64,000 nt of DNA from Carallia brachiata (taxonomy: Eukaryota > Streptophyta > Magnoliopsida > Malpighiales > Rhizophoraceae). The notes under the pieces are model-generated. The model searched no databases. It saw nothing but the letters and a program-made list of their open reading frames with translations, and was not told where the DNA came from. A program made the translations under genes and the position numbers. This document shows, in pieces, positions 37,301 to 49,900 of this stretch. The DNA is taken from positions 1,894,193 to 1,958,192 of the forward strand of contig JADCRB010000025.1 of the NCBI GenBank assembly GCA_021464245.1, given 5' to 3'. The first letter of the stretch is position 1, and each line of letters begins with the position of its first letter.

Positions 37301-40300
37301 ATTACCAAAGTTGACCTATTAAATTTTCATTATTTGATCAATTTGCTATGCATAGTGGAGTTCTATTTAACCATTCTTTTAGTATATATCTAAAATATGT
37401 TCCCACTTCTATACACCTCTTTATAGCTATATGGATAAGAAAATATGTTGTAATTAATTTTGAAGAAATGGGCTGGTACATCAATTGCTACATGACTTTA
37501 ATTTCCAAGGACCCCCTTGCCATACTTGGATGCGGGAATTGTTTAAGCGGTAAAAATTTGTGGAGTCATAAGAAAATGATACAACTCTTTTTTTAAACCA
37601 TTAATGAATATAATCATAAGGAAATGTAGCAGGTTGGATTGCTTTCCTGAATTGTTCGGAAACTGCAGGGTACCGCAAAGTGTAGATGATGGTGAATCTC
37701 ATTCTCTTACCATGGAACATACAATTGTGCAATGATATGTAAACCTTGCTACATTTCTTGACAACATAATCGGGATTTCATATATTCAGTTTCGTGGTTC
37801 GGAGATCCTTGAACTTCCAGATTTCAAGCCTGCTTCAGTGGATGACATTGCAAGTGTTCATGCCAAAAATTACATTTCTGGCCTAGAGAAGGTGGTATGA
37901 TTTTGACCTCCATTGCTTTCTCTCTCTCTCTCTCTGTTTACGCAAAAATACACACAAACAAACATGCGCACACACACTTCTTCCTTCATCTTGCAAAACC
38001 TACCAAGGTGTAATAAACTGAAATCCTTTATTATGTTCCTTTTCTTCTGTTGTTTTGCACAGATCTGTGTGTATTTATGTTGTAAACAGATCATTAGCAT
38101 GAGTAATGGATCAGTTGTTCCTTACAGGCTATGGATCAAGCTTCACAACAGGGTCTTATTTACATTGAGGGAAGTGGACCTACGTATGCGACTGCCACTG
38201 TAAGTGCAGAGATTGACATGTTTTCTAATTTTGTATTCTTGCTTATGAATATTGTTGAAGAAATGCCCTGGATATGCTGTAGTCGATGTGGTACTCTTGC
38301 TTTAGCATGACTGGTTTAGAAAGTTACCACCTGTTCAAAATATAAACAAGAGATGTGATTGTCTGTTTAACTCCTTTTTATCTTTTATCAATTAATTACT
38401 TCAGATGTCATAAGAAGCTTGCTTATCTTCTGTTATTGTGGACTTTCTTTCTTTCTTTCTTTATTCTTTGTTCTTTTTTTTTTTTTTCAATGTGAAGCTA
38501 AAAGCTCTATGTTATGCTCTTTCATATACCTTATCTGTGGTGCAGACGTTCCGGGAGTCACTTATGGCAGCTGGAGCAGGACTGGCACTGGTGGATTCAG
38601 TGGTGACTTCTCTACCTGGCATGTTGGTCATTTGTCTCTTTATGATAGTAATTCCTACTTTTCTGGCATGCTAAGGATGAAAGCAGACCTAATTTTTGAT
38701 GACCAGCAGGACAGTAATTCTCTGCATTTGGATCATACTGATTTTGAAGTCATTCTACTTCTAAGCAATTTTGGATTGCATTATCAGCCAAAATCTCGTC
38801 GTGTTTCAGGTTGCAGCGTCAATTAATGACAAGATTCCACCCACCGGATTTGCTTTAATAAGACCTCCGGGACATCATGCCATTCCAAAGGGGCCTATGG
38901 GCTTTTGTGTTTTTGGGAATGTAGCCATTGCAGCTCGTCATGCTCAACGTGTGCATGGATTAAAACGGGTCTTCATCATTGACTTTGACGTTCACCACGG
39001 GAATGGAACAAATGATGCCTTTCATGATGATCCAGATATATTCTTCCTGTCGACTCACCAAGTAAGCTGAGTTTTGTTCTACCTCAATCTACACACATCT
39101 TGCTACTTGCAGTTTTTGATCTTGCTAAACAATCAAGCCTTTTCTTTATGTGTTACCCTTAAATGGATAGTGAGTGTTGGACGTTACAGAATATAGTCAA
39201 GTGGGCATTCAAAACATGTGTTTAACAATAAATCCTTTCCTCCTAGAAGAACCATAGATAGCAAAATCAACTCGACGAGAGATAATATTCCTGCTTTGGC
39301 TTTTTCACTGTGTAAATGAAACTTCATTGCTTGGAATTTCTACCATTCTGGAATATATTAAGACAAATAAATGTGAGAGGTAACTTTGTTGCTTAATACC
39401 TTTGATGATTCCCCCCCTCATCTGAGTAACATGGGTTTTGTCTTAATCAGAAAGCTCCAAGGTGTCTCTATGTTTTTTTATACATCCATCTTAATTAATC
39501 TCCTAATGCATTTCCTTTAGTCATATTCAGCCACCATAAGCTGAGACACTCACGAAATTTGGGGCTTTTGTTAGTGACTTTCTGTAGTTGTGAAGACCCG
39601 ATCACAATTTTTTTAGGTTTATTTTCTGTGTTCAACTATGATAAATAATGAGTCTCACAATCATGTTTCTTATATTATATTTTTCCTTTGTCATTTTGGA
39701 ATCATTCTATCAAATGGGTTTTAGAGTTTGGCAAATGATTTGGAAAGTTACATGGGGAAATCAAATTATGCTGTGTTTGCGGTGACTTTCTGTATTTGGC
39801 TATAGGATCACCTAAACTTTTAGATTAAGTGTCATCTTTGAAGCTATTGTGAGGAGGGACCTTGAGAACTGCACAGTATATATAGATTGTACAACAATAT
39901 AATTACCAAAATTCTAGGAATAATAAAGGAAACTATCTACGACATGACATAAAAAGAAAATTGACTATCTAATCATAGTCCCTAGAAATTAGGCTTTCAA
40001 TCCTCTAAATCAGAATTCTAATAAAAACTTTCCATCAGGTAGAAGTTCAGTGTAAAAGTTATTGAAAATTGTGTTGTCTGGTGGACTTTCCTTTTAGTAT
40101 TTCTTTATACCACAATGACTTGGATTTTGGATGATTGGGAGTTATTTGTCTTAGTTCTTTCTCTCTTCATTAGTCTTTTAGTGGAAACATCAATTCTCTT
40201 CCTTTCCTTAGTGCTGCAACAAAGAACAATTTGGTAGAATTTCTACATATATTATTGTTAAAAGATGGAAGTGGATAAATCAGTTTGGTGCCTGTACATT

Positions 40301-42791
40301 TGGAAGGAAAAGTGGCATAAAGAACTTTGGGTGAACAGCGTTATGCATAACAGGATTCATGAGAAAGTGAAAATCACATGCTTGAAGTCATATTCAATGT
40401 CCTTACCCAGTATGTGCAATATGACTTGAACTTGCAATATTAGCATAGAACAGGAAAGAAGAAAGAAAAGTAGGGATAATAAAGGAAGAAAGAGGAAGAG
40501 AATCTTTTTGCTCTTATATTTTCTTCTAATGTCTTTCTTGTCCTCCATGAAACGTCTTGGCTATCCAAGTCCCATTGCACCATATTCTTTTTGCTGTTGC
40601 TATGTTGTTCAATTTTCCCTTAATGCCACCTTCATTTTTTAGACTCCATAGTTTAGAGGGTGGAAATATAGAGGAGAACGTTCTTCATAGGATGAAGGTT
40701 GAATAACTAAAATGGAGATTTGCCATTATAGTCTTGTTTGAATGTAAATTCCTATTAAGGTGAAGGGAAATTCTATTGAACATTAGTTAGGCCAGCGATG
40801 TAATGAGTTTTGGGTTGTCAAGAAACAACATTTCCTTAGAAGAGAAAAAAAAAAAAGTGTGCTAGAGATGAGAATGCTTATCTAGATTTGTGACACTCTG
40901 GGACAGACCAAATAAGAAAGGATGATATTATAGCAAAGTCGGTGTAGCTCTGAGTGGAAATAGTGAGTGGAGTTTGTGTTGGATTGGACATTTTCAAGAT
41001 AGACCTAAAAATAGGGTGACCAAGTTTAGGGAAATGAAGAAAGAAGGAAAGGACAACTTAAGTGGACTTTGGAATTTTTGGTTAGGAAGTATTTGGAATA
41101 ATTTGATCTCACACCAAATTTAATTTATAATAAAACGAAATAACAAGCAAAATATTTAAATTTAGAATTAAGGCTATGCAGTTGTTCTATGTTCTTATCT
41201 AAATGAGAATGTGCCAACTAATTATTTTTTATTTTATTTAACCTCCATCGTGACAGGATGGAAGCTACCCTGGTACTGGTAAAGTTGATGACATAGGTCA
41301 TGGAGACGGTGAAGGTGCAACTCTAAATTTGCCTTTACCAGGAGGCTCTGGGGACATTGCCATGAGGACTGTGTTTGATGAAGTCATTGTGCCATGTGCT
41401 CAAAGATTCAAGCCCGACATAATTCTTGTCTCTGCTGGGTAAGTTGCCTTCTTTGCCCATCAAAATGGACTATGCATTTTCCTGTTGCTCCTGAAACTTA
41501 TGTTGCTTTCCATAAAAAAATAAATATCTTGCTCAGCTTCTCTCGGTAAGCCATACCATGCATTAATCCAATGGTAGAGAATCAAAATTTAAATTTAACC
41601 AGTTAATCTAATTGAACGAAACGAAATTCTGGAAGTTGGAAAATAACATTCTAGCATTGTCAGAAAATAAAGAAGCCCCTTACCCTTGTTTGGGTAAAAG
41701 AGGCAGGGGAGAGGAAAATGGGAAGAAAGAAAGTGGAGGGAATGAAAATTAAATGAGATGAAAATCTTTTATTCTCTCTGTGTTAGGAAGAGTGTAATAT
41801 GAGGAAAAAAAAAAGATTAAAAATTTTTTATTTGGGAATGAGTAAAAGGTAGAAAAAAAGACAATAATGTGTAAAATTACCAATTTTATGCTTCATGTCA
41901 AATGAAGTTAAATAAAGTTTAATAAAATTATAGGACTTTTTAGAAATTATATATTACACAATAAATTTGTATATGAACTTAGAATTTTATACGACACTTT
42001 CATAAAATTATACAACACTTTAGTATTATTTTTCTTTAAAAAAATTTATGTTAATTAAAGTTTTCAACATCTTAAATTTCAAAAATTTTAATCATAATTT
42101 TTTGCAAGGTCCACGGCACTAGTATTAATCTAAAGAGGAAAAGCATAAAGAAAGAGAATGCAAATGGAATTTTTGGCTTTCATGTTAGGATTGTGATTCT
42201 ACAAAAAGAGCAGGTTACTAGCGTCTTTAAACAAAGTCAATGGAGGGAATGGTTGTTTTCCCCTAAAAACTGGAGAGAAAATTTGTGTTGGGGACGGGAG
42301 AAGTCAACTTTTCTCCCTCCCACCTGAAGGCCCGTCGGCATCCAAACACAAGCACGTGTCCTTTCCACTCTAATTTCTTCTCCTCCTGGCCATTCCCTCC
42401 TCCCAAACACAGCATGAATGGGATAAATGTCTTACTTTCAATGTCAAAATTAGTGTCAAATATTCATGTCTTTAAACAAAATATATTCAGGTATGATGGT
42501 CATGTTCTGGATCCGCTGGCCAATCTGCAGTTTACGACAGGAACATACTATATGCTTGCTTCGAACATCAAACAACTTGCTAAAGAACTATGTAGTGGCC
42601 GTTGCGTGTTCTTCTTGGAGGGAGGATACAATCTCGATTCTCTCTCATATTCGGTGGCAGATTCCTTTCGTGCTTTCCTTGGGGAGACGAGTTTGGCACC
42701 TGAGTTTGATAACCCTGCAATTTTGTATGAAGAACCATTGACTAGGGTGAAACAAGCAATACAGAGAGTCAAACACTTGCATTCACTTTGA
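34333..42791 (+). CDS. HDA14: Histone deacetylase 14-like (plastid/mitochondrial class II HDAC)
   Basis: Nine exons: 34333-34372, 34760-34985, 36201-36275, 37790-37891, 38128-38199, 38546-38602, 38810-39061, 41257-41438 and 42491-42791. Exons 3-9 join in phase and are intact. Catalytic motifs are [42 protein letters not shown] and FLEGGYN. The N-terminus ([14 protein letters not shown], then RGRRHYCTK) suits a transit peptide; HDA14 of Arabidopsis is found in chloroplasts and mitochondria and deacetylates non-histone proteins. Exon 2 appears to lack one base beside GGG at 34787-34789: the exon 1 frame reads SIGGSIW up to there and the conserved frame resumes as PEYAGCS. If that base is a true loss, translation would have to start at 34830. 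Expected length is about 435 residues. Intron 7 is 2.2 kb. Confidence 0.9.
35851..35964 (+). repeat. Two-copy 57-bp tandem repeat in HDA14 intron 2
   Basis: Copies at 35851-35907 and 35908-35964 share CTTGACTTATAAAAAATT, GTCCACCTA and GGAATCAATTGTAATACC with only a few differences. Confidence 0.85.
41685..42413. mobile_element. Possible MITE in HDA14 intron 8
   Basis: The insert-like block starts CCTTGTTTGGGTAAAAGAGG and ends, inverted, GCTGTGTTTGGGAGGAGGG, giving imperfect terminal inverted repeats. The interior is non-coding. The target duplication was not resolved and the boundaries are approximate. Confidence 0.35.
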
Positions 42792-44032
42792 AGATGTCTC
42801 ACCGTATTTCTGTTACTACAAAGAACACTCTTTGCTGCTGGTTCAGAAATCAGAATCTACACGTAAATGAAGCTGTGTATAAGCCATTCTACCTGGAGGA
42901 CTTCAACTATTTCATACTTTGGTCTAAAGGTAAACCGTAGACACTTGGAATGGATAATTTACATTCTATGCATTGCCATTCACCGTGTGTGAAGGACTTG
43001 CCTAGGTAAGCTTCTCTTGGTAGTACATATCAATTATAAGAATGTGTCACTATGCCTGCCGCATTTGCCGGTAATATTATTTTACCAAGAAGAAAAAAGA
43101 GTTGCATTATTTGCAGGTCTACACATTGCGAGACATGATTTTATTTAAAACATTTCTCCTTGTGGGACACATTGCTTCTTTTTTCTGCATTTATGATCAT
43201 CATTTATCATTGGCACTATGCACACACACACACAGAGGGATAGAGAGAGACGGACGAGTTAGACTGCACATTGCACAAATTTTAAATATTTCTTAAAAGA
43301 TGTTAACAGAAAATGTTGAAATTAGATTTTAAAACTACATAATCTAGCAATTTAACACATCTTCGTTAAGAATTCAAGTCATAGTTCTGATGTGAGATTA
43401 TGCAGCGACTCTATTACCAATTCCTATGTATTCTATGTTTGAATTGGCAGTTAGGCTGTTTGATAATTGAAGAATTACTTTATGTTATGTAACAATGTGA
43501 TTTTCCTTAAGGTGAAATTCATTCTCACTATTATGCAACAAAGTTATACGAATTTCCCTACTCGATAAAAAGAAGTATGATTGATTGTAGTTTGCACTGC
43601 TAAATATCAAGTCTTTAGGAAGGTTTTTGTGTTTATAGAATTACTTTGCTAAATTGTCTACTGATTTATCTGTAATAAAATGATAGACAAAGGTTCTATC
43701 ATTTGATCAAAGGAAAGGCACCACATGAATGGTAGTCTAAGGGTTATTTGACTAATATGGACGTCTCTTAGATTTGATAGACACATTCCTTTTAATGTAT
43801 GTTTTTCTTTTTTTTTTTTTTTAATCAAAGGATGTCTATACATAACTACCAAATAAATAAGGAGACACTACTTATTATCACTCTTTAAAAATGTAACAAC
43901 AATCTAGAGCAGCATAGCCATACTTATCCATCGCTCACGTGGACACGTGAATTTGCCCCTGAAGGCCCCAGTTTTGGGGAGCTGAAATTTGATATTTTTG
44001 CATTGTAGATGCCGAAATTAAAGGAGACAAGA

Positions 44033-44069
<37 letters not shown>

Positions 44070-45881
44070 GAAGTGCACTGACGATGCCAAATTAAAGTGA
44101 GATTAATCATGACATTAATAGTTTGACACGAATAAGGTGAAGGAGCCCTTAAAATACGCCTCATGCAATTCCTGTTACTAATTACAGTGTAATCTCACCA
44201 CAGCAATAGGTGGTATGTGTGATCTATGTTTCCACGTACTTGTTTTGTTAGTTTTGATTGACTATTATTTAGTTTTCTTCTAAATCTGATATTTTGTGTA
44301 GAATTATATGAAGTCTTAGAGAAAATGATGAAGAAGAAGATCGGAAAGTAAGGGCAGCAAGGAAAGAAAGGAAATAAGTAGCTGTTTGTAGGCCTGTGGA
44401 GTTGTTTAACTGTTTGTAAGTTGCTTGTCGGGTAAAGGCGGCATTTCTGTAACCTTGTCTTTTGTGATATGAGTGATGGATCATTTATAGAAACTAGCTT
44501 GTCGAACCGGCGACTATATTGATCAATAATATCATTGGTTATTATTTTTTAACAAAAAAAAAAAAAATATTGTCGATATATGAGTCATTGTATCTGTAGG
44601 CCGAGATCGGAGTTACTCATTACGTCTTCATTCAATTTTCCTCATAAGGAAATTTCGTCATTCGAGCACTATTAAACCCGAATGAGTCTTTCTCATGCCT
44701 ATTTGGTGTTAAATAGTTTTGAACTCAACACTGCGTCATAGAAATAAATCTCTATTTAATTGGGGATGAAAAGCTTCATTATTTAAGATGTCATATAATT
44801 TTATTAAGCATCATATACAATTTCTAAAATATCATATAATTTTATTAAAATAGCATATGTAATTTTTAAGATGTCGTCTAATGTTATCAAATTGTTTTTT
44901 TTTTTTAAAAATCTTCGTATAATTTTATTAAAGTATTGCATATAATTTCCAACATGTTGTATAATTTTATCAATTTTTTTTTTTATATAATCTCTAAAGC
45001 ATCGTCTAATTTTATCAAAATATTTAATTTCAAATGTGTCAAATTAACAAAATGGTCGCTGATCATTTAGTAGGGCAATACAGGTGCACCGATCATGAAG
45101 TAGAAAAGATGGTGGTTTCATCATCAGAGAGGTCGACCAAAGTTGGTAGGGCATAATCTATTTCAGGAGGATTGGTAAACAAGTGGACCAATCGATGCGG
45201 GGATGAACCCATGCAGTGTCCATGTAGAAAGCACAAAATGTGGGGGAGACACAGTTCACAGCTTGACAGAGCCTATTATATGTGGGGCACTTGGTATAAC
45301 CGTGGAATAAAAATCTCACCGGTGAATTAAAGTAGGTCAAAAGTTGCATAGCATTCGAATAAAAATCTGGCTAATCGAGCAAAGTAGGCTGTAAGTATTT
45401 TGTTGTTTATCTCGGCTGGCATTTTTTTTTTCTTTTGTTTATTTCACTTTTTTTCTCTCTCAAAACTCTTCACTCTTCTCCTCCAAGCACCGGCGTTCCC
45501 TATAACCGATGGTGGAGGCTATTCAATTACTACTGCTGACCACCCTCTTCTCCTCAACCCACTTCTCGCTCTCCTCAGCTTCTCTCTCCCTCCCTATCTC
45601 TTTTTCTTTCTCCTTCCCTCTCCTTCTCTTCTCCTCCATTACAGAACCTCTATCTCCCCTTTTTCTCTTTCTTTTCTCTTAGATCTAGCTTTGTAGAGTT
45701 CACCTATAGCCCTTCCAACATCAGATTTGGGTTCCTCTCCCACTGAGCTCCATTTTTACTGTTTTCGACGCTTGTTTTGCTTCAGGTTTTGTCGCTGATG
45801 ACACTGCCTGAACATGATTAGAAGCTGTTCAAATTGACGCTTGTGCCGCTATCACTTGTTGGTCCAGGAAGAAAACAGTAC
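42792..45881. other. HDA14 3' UTR and gene-free spacer
   Basis: No gene is supported. It includes an (AAT)n microsatellite at 44032-44067, a paired G-box (43935-43950) and a strongly pyrimidine-rich stretch at 45450-45690 upstream of the hairpin. Open frames in the pyrimidine tract are compositional. Confidence 0.4.
44032..44067 (+). repeat. (AAT)n microsatellite
   Basis: A perfect AAT run of about 12 units. Confidence 0.9.
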
Positions 45882-46092
45882 TAATCTACTTGTTGGTGGA
45901 GATCTTTCAAGAGTAATTTCAACCACGTATTTTCTTGAGTTGCTGCTGTTGCTGCTCTGTAATCTGACATGTAAGTTATCACAAATTGAATGTGATAACT
46001 TACATGTCAGATTACAGAGCAACAGCAGCAGCAACTCAAGAAAATACGTGGTTGAAATTACTCTTGAAAGATCTCCACCAACAAGTAGATTA
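45882..46092. repeat. Near-perfect inverted repeat (101-bp arms, 9-bp loop)
   Basis: The arms 45882-45982 and 45992-46092 are reverse complements at 99 of 101 positions by direct comparison; the two differences fall in the CTG/GCT run. The spacer is AAATTGAAT. The right arm is the start of a copia RNase H fragment and the left arm is an inverted copy of it. A transcript across it would fold into a stem of about 100 bp. Confidence 0.95.
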
Positions 46093-46300
46093 TGCAGTAC
46101 CTCTATACTGTGATAATCAATCATCTATCCAATTGGCGGAGAATCCAGTGTTTCATGCAAGAACGAAACATGTGGAGATTCATTACCATTTTGCTAGAGA
46201 AAAAGTCTTACAAGGAGAGATCGAGATGAAGAAAATTAACACCAACAATCAGGTGGCAGACATTCTCACCAAAGGCCTTAATGGAATCAAATTTGATGAC
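46004..46300 (+). pseudogene. copia RNase H fragment
   Basis: The plus-strand frame contains DYRATAAATQENTWLKLLL, VPLYCDNQSSIQLAENPV, FHARTKHVEIHYHFAREKV and NNQVADILTKGL, the C-terminal RNase H region of copia Pol. Homology starts near 46004 and stops abruptly near 46290 after the KGL motif. No LTR follows. The frame itself is open across the fragment. Confidence 0.85.
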
Positions 46301-46470
46301 AATCCCGCGCATAATGTCCTTTCTTGCCGCAGTTGTAGCACTCGCCGAAAGGAAGAATAGACATCACTCCCTTCTCAGCCAGCTATACCTTTGTCGTCAT
46401 CTTCCTCCTCCGACGAGCGGCCACCGCAATCATTGCCACCATAGCCCTTGCCGCTGCCGCTACCTAGGGT
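46299..46470 (-). pseudogene. Remnant with CCHC zinc knuckle on the opposite strand
   Basis: On the minus strand 46340-46299 encodes CYNCGKKGHYARDC, a complete C-X2-C-X4-H-X4-C knuckle, preceded by PFGE. Further upstream, in another frame, 46380-46470 reads a glycine/acidic stretch (GSGSGKGYGG, EEEDDDKG). It could come from a retroelement nucleocapsid or from a glycine-rich CCHC RNA-binding protein. It abuts the plus-strand RNase H fragment. Confidence 0.5.
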
Positions 46471-47505
46471 TTTTTTTTTTGTCTCTTTTGAAACATTTTG
46501 AGAAGGGTCTTGTTATCTGTGATCCAGATTGGTGCTCTGTTGTTGTGTATATAATGTTTGTAGCTTAGTTTATTACGTTCTGGTCTTGTGTTTGTGTTTT
46601 ATTGTTATCAATCATAGTTTAGTATCGTGGGAAATCGTTGCCAGACATATCTGGCTGATTCCTGTCATAAGTCCGCTGTGGTGCGGTGTGTACTACCATA
46701 TGCGAACTTGTTCGGACAAGTTAAATCTATCTGAAACCTTGTTATTATGTAGATGTAGTTTAGTTTCAGTTTTTTCTCTCATCAAAGGGATTTATCTAAT
46801 TGAGTTTTGAGACCAGTTAGTTAATGGTTTTTGTGATCTAGTCAGTTGTAAACCATGTTGGCCGACTATTTCTCCTGCTTCGTACAAATTTCTCCAACGC
46901 CCTCACGTCGATCTGATATACAAAATCGTATCATGTTAATGCAACGGTTTTTTTTTCAATAAAAAAAAGCTTTAAGTACTTAGATTTTAATATGATATAG
47001 GAAAAGAGAGTATATGTATTCAGAACAAATTTTGACAGAAAAAATAAAATTATTTATTATTTAGCGTTTTTCATTAGCACATTTTGTGTATGTAGCATAT
47101 TCTGCCCAAATGTGGACGAAATTGGTAAAAAACAATATTGGATTAATAGTTATCACTCCAAAAAGTATAGAATTAGATGAAAAAAATTCACAAATCTTCG
47201 AGACTTAACTTAAACTTATCTCCATTTTCGTGTCATGGTAACCATACAAGTGATATCAAAGGGCATGATTAAGCACCCGTATGCTTTTCCCCTCCTTTGA
47301 AACAAACTTTTGTTTTTGTCATTCATATGGAGAGAGAATCTAGCTTAACCATATATAGTGGCCAGATTTAAATCAATCCAACAGTCGATGGACGGAAAAA
47401 GAAGAAAAAAAAAAACAAAACAACAAAAACAAAAGACAACGAAAAGAGAACTCTATAAAGTTAACCAATTTCTTTCTTAATTAAAAAAATTGGAGGATGA
47501 AAAGG
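46471..47505. other. Gene-free spacer
   Basis: No gene or named repeat is seen; AT-rich with A-runs toward the right. Confidence 0.4.
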
Positions 47506-48179
47506 AAAAAATGGCCCTATCGCAGATCATTATTTCAATTAGAAGGATGCAAATAACACAGAAAAGTTAAAAGAGGTTGAGCGGATGTCCCACAAATGAA
47601 GGATGCTTTTCATTTGTTTATTTATTTTCTATCATTAGAATGTCCATCATGTCATAAGTTATATAATAAAAATAATTCTCCCTAACTCATAAACTCGCAT
47701 CTTCTTCCCGAAAACGAAAGATGTTTTTAAAGAAAAAAATGGTTCTATCGCAGATCATTATTCCAATTAGAAGGATGCAAATGAGAAAAGTTAAAAGAGG
47801 TTGAGCGGATGTCTTACAAATGAAGGATGATTTTTATTTATTTATTTATTTTTTTCATTAGAATGTCCATTATATCATGAGTTATATAATAAAAGTAACT
47901 CTTCTCAACTTATAAACCCGCATCCTCTTCCTGAAAACGAAAGATGCTTTTAAAGAAAAAAATGGCTCTATCGCAAATCATTATTTCAATTAGAAGGATG
48001 CAAATGACACAAAAAAGTTAAAAGAGGTTGAGTAGATATCCCACAAATGAATAATGCTTTTTATTTATTTATTTATTTTTTTATTAGAATATCCATTATG
48101 TCATGAGTTATATAATAAAAATAGTTTTCTCTAACTCATAAACCCCCATTCTCTTCCAAAAAACGAAAGATGCTTTTAA
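47506..48179 (+). repeat. Three-copy tandem repeat, unit about 221-229 bp
   Basis: Units start at 47506, 47735 and 47956. Each contains AAATGG(C/T)(C/T)CTATCGCA, TTAGAAGGATGCAAAT, AAAGTTAAAAGAGGTTGAG, ATTTATTTATTT, GTTATATAATAAAA and AAACGAAAGATG. Copies differ by scattered substitutions and small indels. No coding potential. Confidence 0.9.
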
Positions 48180-49765
48180 TGTCTAGCAAGAACTACCACT
48201 ATTATATGATCAAAAAGGAAATGAGGAAAAAAAACCCTTCCACTGTAATGCAAAAATATACCATTGAAACTTCATGATAGAGAGATAAGTTTGAAGAAGT
48301 GCCATCATGCATACTTATCTGACTCGCAACTTCTCAATTTTTCTGCTCCTTAGCCATCATGACTACTTTGGAATCAAAGTGTTTCGGCCATGAAGCGAGG
48401 CACTGTTTTTGACTGGATGCAAAAAGAGGTCTCTAATGGATACAATTTGTCATTATTGCTGTATGCGTAACCACCTAAACGTGTGACATGCTTTGAAGTT
48501 TTGAGAAATTATAAATTGTTTTCTATACCCTCCAAGTTATAAGCAAGTACATATAGAATATTTCAATGGCCTGAATTTGGGACATGAGGTAATGCTGATG
48601 TGTCTATTTAGTTTGCATCTTTGCTTCGGATAATCACAGATTAATGAGCCACCAAATCTTCAAAAGCTCAAAAAGTTGGCACCTTTCTACTTTAACATTT
48701 TGTGTAGATCTATCAGGTGTGAATGATCATAATTCTTGGATCAAAATAATGACAAGTTTCAATAAGTCACAAGGACAGGTGGACTTGTGTGAAAAATACT
48801 TTTCAACTATTTGTTTATGAGATGATTCTATGTCCACAGTTTAGTTTAAACAATTAGCTGCAGGATTTACAATTTTTCCTTTATTGAATTAGCTTGTTTT
48901 TATGCACCAGAATATACTAAAATGTTGGAGGTCTAAATGTTTTAGACATAGAATTGAGTAAAATTTCTGGCAATTTCTTAAAAAGAAAAAACATAAGCTG
49001 CCAGTTCCCGTATATTAACAACAAGAATGCACTCAATTATGATAATATAAAAATTCGACCATATATCAAATTTAGCTCCCCTAGTTAAACTTTTGTTAAA
49101 AGCTTTCAATATCATAATCTCCATAGGTCATAGGACCAATAGCCCCTGAAACTCTTGACGTTTTTGTTACATTGATATGGGAACTACTAATACATATGGT
49201 ACATAATCTAAATACGGAAATTTGTCCTCTAGTTGAGAAAATAATGAATGAAATAGTTATCAATTTATGACATTACACTTCCGTCCATTTTTAAAGCAGA
49301 TGTTAATTGCCATGAAATCGTTTTAAGCAATCATGCAAGCTTAGGACGACGATAATGCACGTGTATGGGATGGTGTCTCGATCAATTGATCTTGCTTTGC
49401 AGTTATTTGATCTAACTACTGTAGTATCTTTAAAAGTAAATCGTATGTGATGACAGACAATCTTTTTTTTTTTTCTTTTTTTCTTTTGTTTTCAAATAAA
49501 GGAAGAGTAAAGAACTGAACTACCCAAAAGTTATCTATGAATGAGATTGAACACTATCCACTTTCAAAAAAGAGCATAAAGTTATATATAGATGAGATTG
49601 GACACAATTATTATATTGATAGACTTGCCGCCGCCCTTTATCCCAAATTCCAATCTGGTTTCTTGTCTCATATTTTGGCAAATCTCTCTCTCTCTCTCTC
49701 TCTCTCTCGACCGATCTACAATGTAATATAAATTATAAGATTACCAAGCGCAGTCGCGTTAGCGT
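48180..49765. promoter_or_regulatory. Upstream region of the NAC gene
   Basis: No gene is supported. A TC microsatellite lies at about 49684-49708. The distal part is ordinary AT-rich intergenic DNA. Confidence 0.4.
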
Positions 49766-49766
49766 C

Positions 49767-49780
49767 ACTATATATACGAG
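49767..49780 (+). promoter_or_regulatory. TATA box of the NAC gene
   Basis: CACTATATATACGAG lies about 125 bp before the NAC start codon, a normal TATA-to-ATG distance for a plant gene with a leader of about 100 bp. Confidence 0.55.
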
Positions 49781-49900
49781 AAGAAAACCACGTTAGCAAC
49801 TTGGAGGCATAACGTGCTCACAAAACATACAACTATTAGATTAAGTCCTTGATTGGCAAGGCTTGTAATGTATTCATATTCATATAAATAATAAGTATAA

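Noticed and set aside
38419..38826. 135-residue plus-strand open frame
   Set aside because: It runs through HDA14 intron 5, exon 6 and intron 6 out of frame with the protein; exon 6 and exon 7 are clearly read in other frames with good splice sites.
45400..45696. 98-residue open frame
   Set aside because: Translation of a pyrimidine-rich tract, giving Leu/Ser/Phe/Pro runs; no start context or domain.
45841..46124. Two 90-residue open frames on opposite strands with almost the same protein
   Set aside because: They are mirror images produced by the inverted repeat, not two genes.
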